Source: Candidatus Atribacteria bacterium 1244-E10-H5-B2
GTDB taxonomy: Bacteria > Atribacterota > JS1 > SB-45 > 34-128
Length of the DNA: 7,144 nucleotides
Assembly: GCA_003575245.1 (NCBI GenBank)
Contig: NMQN01000853.1
Location: forward strand, 1-7,144
Reading direction: 5' to 3'
Shown here: positions 1 to 6,895 of the stretch, one piece after another
How the letters are laid out: every line of letters begins with the position of its first letter
Position numbering within the stretch: the stretch's first letter is position 1
Program-made: the position numbers and the translations under genes
Notes under the pieces: generated by a model
Told to the model about the DNA's origin: nothing
The model's database searches: none
Seen by the model: the letters and a program-made list of their open reading frames with translations, nothing else

Positions 1-20
1 GAAGTGTAGAAGAATAAAAA

Positions 21-51
21 ATGACAGAGAACCGTCCCCTGGTGTGTTTTT
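21..51. repeat. Putative dispersed intergenic repeat fragment upstream of addB
   Basis: This roughly 30-bp segment is visibly richer in G and C than the A-rich DNA around it. It contains the core AGAACCGTCCCC followed by TGGTGTG and a run of five T. A short ACC/GGT stem (31-33 with 41-43) encloses a 7-nt loop and is followed by GTG and the T run, so it could act as a very weak terminator of an upstream gene. From memory, the core (reverse complement GGGGACGGTTCT) resembles a short repeat found between genes in many anaerobe genomes. I cannot verify this here, and only one copy is present in the window. Confidence 0.35.
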
Positions 52-62
52 ACAATAAAAAA

Positions 63-82
63 AGAGGGTAATATATATTTTG
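63..82 (+). promoter_or_regulatory. Shine-Dalgarno and TTG start of addB
   Basis: A purine stretch AGAGGG at 63-68 precedes the TTG at 80-82 by 11 nt, somewhat longer than the usual 5-9 nt. An in-frame TAA at 56-58 means the protein cannot extend upstream of position 59. Between that stop and 80 the only other possible initiators are ATA and ATT codons. No ATG occurs in frame until codon 24 (position 149), inside the conserved LIMPSYLDG segment, so TTG is the best choice. Confidence 0.6.
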
Positions 83-3000
83 CATCCGCTTTTAGTTCCT
101 TTAAAGAGAATATGCCGGGATAATTTAATTGGCAGTAAAAATTTAATCATGCCTTCTTATTTGGATGGCAACGCCTTTAAAAAAAGCTTATCCAGAGAAG
201 GCTTTTCTGCTTTGAACCTGAATATTATCACTCTTTTCGACCTGGCCAGGGATTACTGCGATGATTATATCTCTAAAGATAAGTTAAAAATTTTAGATAA
301 TTTTTTAGGCCAGATATTCCTGCTTCAAATATTAAAGAAATTATACCGGAAAAAATTGCTGAATTATTTCCAACCTCCCACATTTTCCCCCGGAATCAGC
401 CGCTCGATTTATCTGGCTATAAAAGAACTAAGAATAGCAGAATTCTCTTCCCGAAATTTTCCGCACTTTGCGATAGTTAACTCTAAAAAGAGCGAAGACC
501 TACTTAAGATAATGCGGGAGTATGAGAAAATATTAAAAGAGCAAAATTATGTTGATGAGGCGGATATCTATCTTCAGGCGATTAAATGCAAGAAAAATCA
601 TCAGCAGAAAAAAGAGACATTCATTGTGCCCTCTAATATAGAATTAAATTACCTGGAGGAAGTCTTTTTTAGGAAAATTATATTACCGGAATCAAAGGTT
701 ATCTATTTGCCCGTCCCAAGAAATTTAAAAAAACCTACTTCTTTTTATTTTTCCGAGTCCGATAAAGAAGAAAAAAGTTATTCGGAAAAGCCGCTTGTCC
801 TGGATTATTTATACGATATAGATAAAATACCATCCAATCTGCCCGGAAGACTTAATATTGAGTTAATCCAGTCCCATGGAGAATTTAATGAAGTAAAAAC
901 GATTATCCGAAAGATAAAATCCCAAAATATTCCTTTAGATGAAGTGAGTATTTTTTATACTGTGCAGGAACCCTATTCCCAATATCTTTATCAGCTGTCC
1001 AGACAATATTCCTTAAATATTACTTTTGGCAACGGGGTAAGCATCAAAAATACTTCTCCGGCGAAACTATTCTTTGCTCTAATTGATTGGATACGAGATA
1101 ATTATAGTATAGTGAAATTATATTTTTTGCTAACCGGGGGTAATTTTGAGTTTAAAAACCAGCAGTCGAACCCGGATATACCTACCCCCCAAAGAGTGGC
1201 TTCATTATTGCGCAATTCTCCGATTGGGCGTAAAAGGAATCGATATATCAAGGGAATAGATTTAGTTATAAAACGGTTGGAAGGCGAAATTGTGCAGGTA
1301 TCCGAAGACAGGCAAGAGAAATATCGCAAAAAATTAAAAGACCTTTATTGGACAAAAGAATTTATAACCCAAATTTTTCATGAATTACCTCAAGAAAATT
1401 TTAATTATACTATCTTACCAAAGCAGATTGCCCGGGGGCTTATAAATATTGTTACTAATTATAGTAAAATAAATGAAGAAAATAATTTTGACGAAGAAGC
1501 GATAAAAAAGATAGAAGAGAGGTTAACTATTTTAATAGAAAGCGACTATCCTCTTCCCAATATGCCCGTAAATGAAGCTCTCACCCTGATGGCTGATTTA
1601 ATTAAAAATGAAAGGGTTAATTGTTCGGAACCGAGAGGAGGATGTTTGCATACTGCCAGTTACAAAAAAGGAATTTGGCTTAATCGCCCTTATAATTTTG
1701 TTGTGGGAATGGATTCTGCAAAATTTCCCGATTCAGCGCACGACGGATCTATTTTACTGGACGCCGAGAAAAAAAACAGCGGCCGCATTAATTCCCACAA
1801 AGAAAAAGGCAAAGAAAACCAATATAAGATGTTTCAATTACTTGCTTCTCTTAAAGGTAAAATTATTCTTTCCTATTCCCGTTTTGATACTCAGGACAAT
1901 AGAGAATTAGCCCCATCGAGTTTAATGCTGCAGTTGTACCGTTTAAAAATCGGGGACAAACAAAAAGATTATTCTGATTTTTACAGTAGTTTTCAAGATA
2001 CTTCCGGGTTCATTCCAGGCAAGCCCCGGGAAATTCTTGATTCCGCAGATTGGTTCTTATATTCTGCAAGACATAATCTTTCAGACATTACTCCTCTTTC
2101 TGAACATCTTTACCCCGCCCTATCCGAAGGTTTTTATGCAGCCGGACAGAGAGAGAAAGAAGAGCTTAACTGTTTTAACGGAAAAGTAAAAGTAAGCCCT
2201 AAGCAGGTAGACCCACGTCTTAACCGGGGGTTGGTGGTATCAAGTTCCAGATTGGAATTGATTGCCTTTTGTCCTTATCTGTACTTTTTAAAATATATTC
2301 TAAAAATAAAACCACCTCAAGAGATGATTGAAGACCCGGGTGTATGGTTGGACCCTTCGGAAAGAGGAATTCTATTTCACCAAGTTTTTGAGGAATTTTA
2401 TAAAAAGTTAAAAGAAATATCACCGGCTGAAACCTTTATTCCACCATCTTGTAAAAGCCACTGGCATATCCTGGAAGAGATTGCTCTTTCCCAGCTGGAA
2501 CAAAAAAGAAAGAGATTAGCCCCTCCCAATAATATGGTTTACCAGCATGAAAGCAAAGAAATACTGGATTCCTGCCGGTTCTTTCTACATTGCGAAGAAA
2601 AAAAATTTAAAGGAGAGATACCAACTTATCTTGAATTTGCTTTTGGCACCCGGGATAATCAGAACGAAGAATTAGGCAAGAAAATAAAAGCAGTAGAGCT
2701 ACCTCTGCCCGGCGGTAAATCGATCAGTTTTCAGGGGAAGATTGACCGTATAGATAAATTAGATAAGGATACTTACCGTATTATTGATTACAAAACCGGG
2801 ACTCCCTATAAATTTAGGCAAAGTAGATATTTTCAAAATGGAAAACAGATTCAGCACGCCCTTTATGCCTTATCTCTTAAAAAAATATTAACTAAAGCCG
2901 GGATATCTGCCTTTCCCAAAATCCAAAAAGCGGGTTATTATTTCCCCACATTACCAGGCCAGGGCAGGCAATATTTATACGGAGAAGAAAGAAGAAATCA

Positions 3001-3208
3001 GGTATTGGAAATAATCGATTTATTACTTGAGATTGTTGCTCAAGGAAATTTCGCTATGATTCAAAAAGCGGATGATTTTATGTGTGCCGATTACCGGGAT
3101 ATCCTGGAACAAAATCAAGTGATGGAAGTAAGCGGGAAAAATGCAAAAAAATATGATGAAGAACCCGCCCTTGATAATCTGAGGAGGCTGCAAGAACAAT
3201 ATGAATAA
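80..3208 (+). CDS. addB: AddB: nuclease subunit of the AddAB helicase-nuclease
   Basis: This is the non-motor subunit of the cytoplasmic AddAB complex, which resects double-strand breaks and, in characterised systems, recognises Chi. The N-terminal part is a degenerate UvrD-like region: a motif-Ia-like strand LIMPSYLDG at about 23-31, TLFDLARDY at about 51-59, and FVVGMDSAKFP at 540-550, typical of AddB. The AddB-type segment RELAPSS follows at 608-614. The C-terminal third is a RecB-family PD-(D/E)XK nuclease with H767, D889 in GKIDRID, D903 and K905 in IIDYKTG, and Q925 in QHALYA, so it should be active. C731 sits in the expected FCPYLYF element. The usual C-terminal cysteine cluster is reduced to C1002, so an Fe-S cluster is doubtful. 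No Walker A motif is present. At 1042 aa it is slightly shorter than Bacillus AddB (about 1170). It overlaps addA by 8 nt, in the classic addB-addA order. An alternative name would be a generic PD-(D/E)XK nuclease family protein, but the partner gene makes AddB the best call. Confidence 0.87.
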   Translation: MHPLLVPLKRICRDNLIGSKNLIMPSYLDGNAFKKSLSREGFSALNLNIITLFDLARDYCDDYISKDKLKILDNFLGQIFLLQILKKLYRKKLLNYFQPPTFSPGISRSIYLAIKELRIAEFSSRNFPHFAIVNSKKSEDLLKIMREYEKILKEQNYVDEADIYLQAIKCKKNHQQKKETFIVPSNIELNYLEEVFFRKIILPESKVIYLPVPRNLKKPTSFYFSESDKEEKSYSEKPLVLDYLYDIDKIPSNLPGRLNIELIQSHGEFNEVKTIIRKIKSQNIPLDEVSIFYTVQEPYSQYLYQLSRQYSLNITFGNGVSIKNTSPAKLFFALIDWIRDNYSIVKLYFLLTGGNFEFKNQQSNPDIPTPQRVASLLRNSPIGRKRNRYIKGIDLVIKRLEGEIVQVSEDRQEKYRKKLKDLYWTKEFITQIFHELPQENFNYTILPKQIARGLINIVTNYSKINEENNFDEEAIKKIEERLTILIESDYPLPNMPVNEALTLMADLIKNERVNCSEPRGGCLHTASYKKGIWLNRPYNFVVGMDSAKFPDSAHDGSILLDAEKKNSGRINSHKEKGKENQYKMFQLLASLKGKIILSYSRFDTQDNRELAPSSLMLQLYRLKIGDKQKDYSDFYSSFQDTSGFIPGKPREILDSADWFLYSARHNLSDITPLSEHLYPALSEGFYAAGQREKEELNCFNGKVKVSPKQVDPRLNRGLVVSSSRLELIAFCPYLYFLKYILKIKPPQEMIEDPGVWLDPSERGILFHQVFEEFYKKLKEISPAETFIPPSCKSHWHILEEIALSQLEQKRKRLAPPNNMVYQHESKEILDSCRFFLHCEEKKFKGEIPTYLEFAFGTRDNQNEELGKKIKAVELPLPGGKSISFQGKIDRIDKLDKDTYRIIDYKTGTPYKFRQSRYFQNGKQIQHALYALSLKKILTKAGISAFPKIQKAGYYFPTLPGQGRQYLYGEERRNQVLEIIDLLLEIVAQGNFAMIQKADDFMCADYRDILEQNQVMEVSGKNAKKYDEEPALDNLRRLQEQYE
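3181..3208 (+). promoter_or_regulatory. addB-addA overlap with internal ribosome-binding site
   Basis: The addA start ATG (3201-3203) lies inside the end of addB, whose TAA is at 3206-3208. The overlap is 8 nt in a different frame (ATGAATAA). A strong Shine-Dalgarno GAGGAGG occupies 3181-3187 within the addB coding sequence, 13 nt before the ATG. Ribosomes ending addB could re-initiate here, which would keep the two subunits near 1:1. Coupling is inferred from the geometry. Confidence 0.65.
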
Positions 3209-6200
3209 CCATAACCTACCAGAATTAATCGATAAACAAGAGCGAGAAAAAATCATAAAAGAAATAAACCGTAATATTTTGGTCGAAGCCAGCGCCGGGT
3301 CGGGGAAGACTTCCAGTCTGATTCACCGCATGGCTGCTCTAATTAAATCGGGAAAATTCAAGGTGGATGAAATTACCGCCATTACCTTTACCAGAAAAGC
3401 GGCTATTGAGCTAAAAGAAAGGTTCCAACAAAAAATTGAAGACAGTTTTAGGGAAACAGAAGACGAAAAAGAAAAAAGCTATTTAAGAGAGACCCTTTCT
3501 AATTTGGAACAATGTTACCTGGGGACTATTCATTCTTTTTGTGCTCGCCTGTTAAGGGAAAGGCCGATTGAAGCCGGACTTGATCCGGAATTTAGCGAGC
3601 TTGATGACCTTGATGATACTTTATTAAAAGAAGAAGCCTGGGAAAGATATTTGCTCAATCTTAAAATAGAAAAATCTCCTTCTCTAATACATCTGGAAGA
3701 ATTGGGTATAAAACCCTTCGAGCTTGCAGATTGTTATAAGACGATATGTACTTATCCGGAGGTTAAGCCCATTTTTCAGGCATCACTAAAACCAAATTTA
3801 AAAGAAGCTGTCAAAGAGATTATTTCTTTTAGCGATGAAGCCAGCCAATATATCCCGGATGAAGAACCGAAAATGGGTTATGACAAATTACAGGAAGCAG
3901 TCTTAAGCGTAAAAAGAATGAAGGGTTTTTATGATTATATTAAAGAAGATTATAATAAAATAAAATTACTGGAAAATTTTACCAAATCAGAAAAGGTTAC
4001 TTTAAACCGATGGACTTCCAAAGAAAAGGCAAAAGAGTACAGAGATTCCCTTGTTTTAGAACTTCAAGAAAAAGTTATTAATCCAACCTTGCAGCAATGG
4101 CGGGAATACTGTTATGCCGGTACCATTAAATTTGTTATACCGGCGGTAGAATATTATCATGAATTGCGCCAGAAGGTTTCGATGCTTAATTTTCAGGATT
4201 TGCTCTTAAAAACCTCCTGCCTGTTAAGGGATTACCCTGAGGTACGCCAATATTTTCAGCAAAAATATAAATGCCTGCTGGTAGATGAATTTCAGGATAC
4301 CGATCCTATTCAGGCAGAAATAATCTTTTATCTCACCGGAAAGGATGTTTATGAAAAGAACTGGCAGAAATTAATACCGCGCCCGGGTTCCTTATTTGTG
4401 GTAGGAGACCCCCAGCAGTCCATTTACCGATTTCGCCGAGCTGATATAACCATCTACAATCTGGTAAAAGAGCTGATTGAAAAAAGCGGAGGAGAGGTTT
4501 TAAAATTACAAGCTAATTTCCGTTCACTACATTCTATCGGTTCTTACCTCAATCCTATATTTGAAGAGCTATTTTCAAACGGTCAGGGAAAATTCCAGGC
4601 TGTATATTCACCGATGCAGACTGTTTGGGAAGATAATCCGCAATACCTTTCCGGGGTAAAACAGCTGATTGTTTCTAAAGAGAGAAATAAAAGTGATACT
4701 ATCAGACAGGACACCCAATCTATTGCCCGAATCATTCGCGATATGGTCGATAAGGGATTCAAATTAGTGCGGACAGAAGAAGAGATAAAGGCGGGAGCTT
4801 CTACATCAGCCACCTATAAGGATTTTATGATTCTTTTGCGTTACAGAAGCAGAATGGATATATATGCCCGCACTCTTGCAGAATATGGAATACCTTTTAC
4901 GGTTTCAGGTTATGCTTCTTTAAATGAATCTCAGCAGATAAAAGAACTGTTAAAGTTATTTCGCTTGATGAGAGATATAGAAAATCAGGTGCTTATTGTC
5001 GCTGTCTTGCGGGGAATATTCTTTGGATTTTCTGATGATGATTTATACCAGTTTAAAGGAGCAGGCGGGGAATTTGATTTTTATGAAAAAATACCGGAAA
5101 AATTAAACCTTAAATTAAAGGAGAAATTTAATAGAGCTTTTTGCCGTTTAAGGCAATTTCATCTGTGGACTCAAAAACTGCCACCGGTTGCAGCTATGGA
5201 AAAGATTATTATTGATTCAGGATTATTGTCCCATTCCTCTTTGGAGGGCTATAATCTAAATAAATGCGGGGAACTTTATTTTATTCTGGAGAAATTAAGG
5301 AAAGCAGAAGCGGGGGAAGTTATAGGGTTTGCCTCAATGGTAGACCAATTAGAAAAGATGTTAGAAGCCGGAGTTGAAGAGGAGCTGGATATACTGACCG
5401 AAGAAAATACAGTCCGGATTATGAATTTACACAAAGCTAAAGGTTTGGAATCTCCGGTGGTATTTTTAGCCATTCCTTATAATCCTACTACCCACGAACC
5501 AACTTACTATATCGAAAGAACAAGGCAGGAACCGTTTGGTCATTTTTTAGTTTATCGTTCCAATGCTTACAACAAAGGGAAAGGGAAACGGCTGGCTCAA
5601 CCTAAAGATTGGGAGGATTATTGCCAACTTGAGGCATCTTATAATGAGGCAGAAGATATCCGTCTGCTCTATGTAGCGGCAACCCGGGCCAAGAATCTCC
5701 TGATTATCAGCAGTTTAAACCATAAAAGTAATAAGAGTAATCCCTGGTTGTCTTTGTTAAAAAATATTAAAGAAGAAATGAATATTCCCGTTCCGGAAGC
5801 AGGATTGCCTGAGGCGAAAGAAAAAGTAAAAGAAGAGAAATCTTTGCTTGATGATTACAAGAAGATTCAAAAAGAATGCGGGCAATGGATGAAAGATTTA
5901 TCAAAAAGCAGTTATTATGAAAAAAAGCCGACTGATTTTAAAGATGAAGAAAAACACCGGAAGATTACCACGGTTGATGTCGGCGGAACAGCCTGGGGGA
6001 GTGCCGTTCATGGAATCTTTGATTATCTAATTAAAGAAGACCCTGATGAGCAGTCATTGTCTTTACATGCGGGAAGTGCCTTGAAAAAACAGGGGGTATC
6101 TCTAAAGAGAAAAGAGGAATTAGTGTGGATTGTTCGGAAATTTAAAAAGAGTGATTTATATCAACGCCTGAAAAAAGCAGAATTTAAATATAGCGAAGTT

Positions 6201-6476
6201 CCCTTTACTATAAATATTGAGCCCGCTCATCCTCTTTATGCTGAATTAGACGGGCAGGATTCCCGTTCGGTGATTTTAACCGGAACTATCGACCTGGTCT
6301 TCAAAGAAGCCGATGGCTGGGTGGTGATAGATTATAAGACTGACCGACCGAAAAATGAGAAGGATTATCCTAAATTAGTCGAGGTCTATCAAAAGCAGAT
6401 TGCTATTTACAGCCAGGTATGGCGGGACATCACCGGGGAAAAGGTGAAGCAAAGCAGCATATATTTTGTTAATTAA
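3201..6476 (+). CDS. addA: AddA: ATP-dependent 3'-5' helicase/nuclease subunit
   Basis: This is the motor subunit of AddAB: an SF1A (UvrD/RecB-type) helicase fused to a RecB-family nuclease, which unwinds and degrades DNA ends ahead of RecA loading. All core helicase motifs are readable: Q-motif near D11-Q13, Walker A ASAGSGKT at 30-37 (K36), motif Ia ITFTRKAA at 61-68, TIHSFC at 109-114, LNFQDLL at 329-335, Walker B LLVDEFQDTD at 359-368 (D362, E363), motif III GDPQQSIYR at 402-410, motif IV NFRS at 439-442 (R441), motif V HKAKGLE at 744-750 and motif VI LLYVAATRAK at 822-831 (R829). The nuclease near 925-1091 has H937, D1031 (GTIDLVF), D1044 and K1046 (VIDYKTDR) and Q1066 (QIAIY), so it appears catalytically complete. 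At 1091 aa it is a little shorter than Bacillus AddA (about 1230). The ATG at 3201 places Walker A at the normal distance from the N-terminus. RecB is the main alternative, but the AddB-type partner and the absence of recC/recD argue for AddA. Confidence 0.92.
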   Translation: MNNHNLPELIDKQEREKIIKEINRNILVEASAGSGKTSSLIHRMAALIKSGKFKVDEITAITFTRKAAIELKERFQQKIEDSFRETEDEKEKSYLRETLSNLEQCYLGTIHSFCARLLRERPIEAGLDPEFSELDDLDDTLLKEEAWERYLLNLKIEKSPSLIHLEELGIKPFELADCYKTICTYPEVKPIFQASLKPNLKEAVKEIISFSDEASQYIPDEEPKMGYDKLQEAVLSVKRMKGFYDYIKEDYNKIKLLENFTKSEKVTLNRWTSKEKAKEYRDSLVLELQEKVINPTLQQWREYCYAGTIKFVIPAVEYYHELRQKVSMLNFQDLLLKTSCLLRDYPEVRQYFQQKYKCLLVDEFQDTDPIQAEIIFYLTGKDVYEKNWQKLIPRPGSLFVVGDPQQSIYRFRRADITIYNLVKELIEKSGGEVLKLQANFRSLHSIGSYLNPIFEELFSNGQGKFQAVYSPMQTVWEDNPQYLSGVKQLIVSKERNKSDTIRQDTQSIARIIRDMVDKGFKLVRTEEEIKAGASTSATYKDFMILLRYRSRMDIYARTLAEYGIPFTVSGYASLNESQQIKELLKLFRLMRDIENQVLIVAVLRGIFFGFSDDDLYQFKGAGGEFDFYEKIPEKLNLKLKEKFNRAFCRLRQFHLWTQKLPPVAAMEKIIIDSGLLSHSSLEGYNLNKCGELYFILEKLRKAEAGEVIGFASMVDQLEKMLEAGVEEELDILTEENTVRIMNLHKAKGLESPVVFLAIPYNPTTHEPTYYIERTRQEPFGHFLVYRSNAYNKGKGKRLAQPKDWEDYCQLEASYNEAEDIRLLYVAATRAKNLLIISSLNHKSNKSNPWLSLLKNIKEEMNIPVPEAGLPEAKEKVKEEKSLLDDYKKIQKECGQWMKDLSKSSYYEKKPTDFKDEEKHRKITTVDVGGTAWGSAVHGIFDYLIKEDPDEQSLSLHAGSALKKQGVSLKRKEELVWIVRKFKKSDLYQRLKKAEFKYSEVPFTINIEPAHPLYAELDGQDSRSVILTGTIDLVFKEADGWVVIDYKTDRPKNEKDYPKLVEVYQKQIAIYSQVWRDITGEKVKQSSIYFVN

Positions 6477-6486
6477 TTACTCAGTC

Positions 6487-6510
6487 TACCGGTTACCCGG
6501 TTAACCAGTT
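6487..6510. repeat. 8-bp tandem repeat, block 1 (3 units)
   Basis: Three consecutive octamers end in GGTT or AGTT: TACCGGTT (6487-6494), ACCCGGTT (6495-6502) and AACCAGTT (6503-6510). The block begins 10 bp after the addA stop codon. It includes the palindrome GGTTAACC at 6499-6506. TAACCAG at 6502-6508 is the reverse complement of CTGGTTA, which occurs twice in block 2, so the two blocks could pair imperfectly. Confidence 0.7.
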
Positions 6511-6544
6511 TACTAAGCACGTAAATGAGTATAGGGGCGTATAG

Positions 6545-6584
6545 AATTAGTTAGCTGGTTAGTTGGTTACCTGGTTAGCTAGTT
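6545..6584. repeat. 8-bp tandem repeat, block 2 (5 units)
   Basis: Five octamers run head to tail: AATTAGTT (6545), AGCTGGTT (6553), AGTTGGTT (6561), ACCTGGTT (6569) and AGCTAGTT (6577-6584). They share a consensus close to ANYTGGTT and the same 8-bp period as block 1, 34 bp upstream. The units are degenerate, as in an ageing minisatellite. Function is unknown. No protein-coding potential is apparent. Confidence 0.75.
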
Positions 6585-6600
6585 AATAAAATAAAATAAA

Positions 6601-6614
6601 GGAGCCAGGAGCCA
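6601..6614. repeat. Direct duplication of GGAGCCA
   Basis: The heptamer GGAGCCA occurs twice without a gap (6601-6607 and 6608-6614), directly after an A-rich TAAAA run (6587-6600). The AAAGGAG at 6598-6604 looks like a Shine-Dalgarno sequence, but no start codon or reading frame follows it. Confidence 0.6.
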
Positions 6615-6694
6615 GAATAGATACGTATCTCATAAAGAGGAAGAGCGTATAGTTACGAGAAAGAGGGAATCAGAATTCAAAAAATAAATTGTAG

Positions 6695-6715
6695 GGGCAG
6701 ATCTTGTGTCTGCCC
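6695..6715. repeat. Short palindromic hairpin resembling dispersed intergenic repeats
   Basis: GGGCAGA (6695-6701) and TCTGCCC (6709-6715) form a perfect 7-bp stem with a 7-nt loop. The preceding GTAG and the CTTGTG in the loop match, from memory, a family of intergenic repeats of the form GTAGGGGC-stem-CTTGTG-stem seen in many bacterial genomes. No T-tract follows, so it is a poor terminator candidate. A single copy is present in the window. Confidence 0.55.
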
Positions 6716-6739
6716 GTATTGTCTCTATAAGAATATCAA

Positions 6740-6776
6740 AAAAGTTTGTCAAAGGACCTTCCCCTGATAAACTTTT
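6740..6776 (+). terminator. Possible bidirectional intrinsic terminator
   Basis: AAAAGTTTGTCA (6740-6751) pairs with TGATAAACTTTT (6765-6776) through 12 positions with a single G-U wobble. After two mismatches, GG and CC can pair around a 6-nt loop. The stem is flanked by an A-run on its 5' side and by TTTT, then further T-rich sequence, on its 3' side, so it could end transcription in either direction. It lies about 265 nt after addA and about 140 nt before the DAK2 gene. The stem is AT-rich, so its strength is uncertain. Confidence 0.45.
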
Positions 6777-6895
6777 CAGTTCATTTTAGATATTTTCAAA
6801 GAGAAATTATAAAAAAAAGAAGGATTTTAAATAAAAACATAGTATATTATAAATAGTAGTAATATTTCTGGTATACAAATTAAATATTATAGAGA

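Noticed and set aside
51..56. TACAAT as a -10 promoter box for addB
   Set aside because: No -35 hexamer lies 16-18 bp upstream; the nearest TTGACA-like sequence (ATGACA at 21-26) is 24 bp away, and the site is next to a repeat-like segment.
1102..1329. Minus-strand reading frame within addB, and similar ones at 2220-2423, 3023-3256, 4583-4813 and 5276-5473
   Set aside because: All are antisense to well-supported AddA/AddB coding sequence, short and low in complexity, with no recognisable domain.
1608..1910. A 100-codon + strand reading frame inside addB
   Set aside because: It lies wholly within the conserved AddB coding sequence in another frame and shows no domain-like features.
80..6476. 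A novel helicase-nuclease phage-defence system
   Set aside because: Both proteins match AddB and AddA in domain order, motifs and gene order, with no additional effector gene beside them, so the housekeeping repair role is the simpler reading.
6487..6584. A CRISPR array
   Set aside because: The units are contiguous 8-mers with no unique spacers of regular length, and no cas genes are near.
6487..6584. The GGTT octamer as a Chi-like recognition sequence for the neighbouring AddAB
   Set aside because: The only argument is proximity; Chi sites act genome-wide and need not lie near addAB, and nothing in this sequence tests it.
6598..6604. AAAGGAG as a ribosome-binding site for a small gene
   Set aside because: No start codon at a suitable distance opens a frame of meaningful length, and the site overlaps the GGAGCCA duplication.
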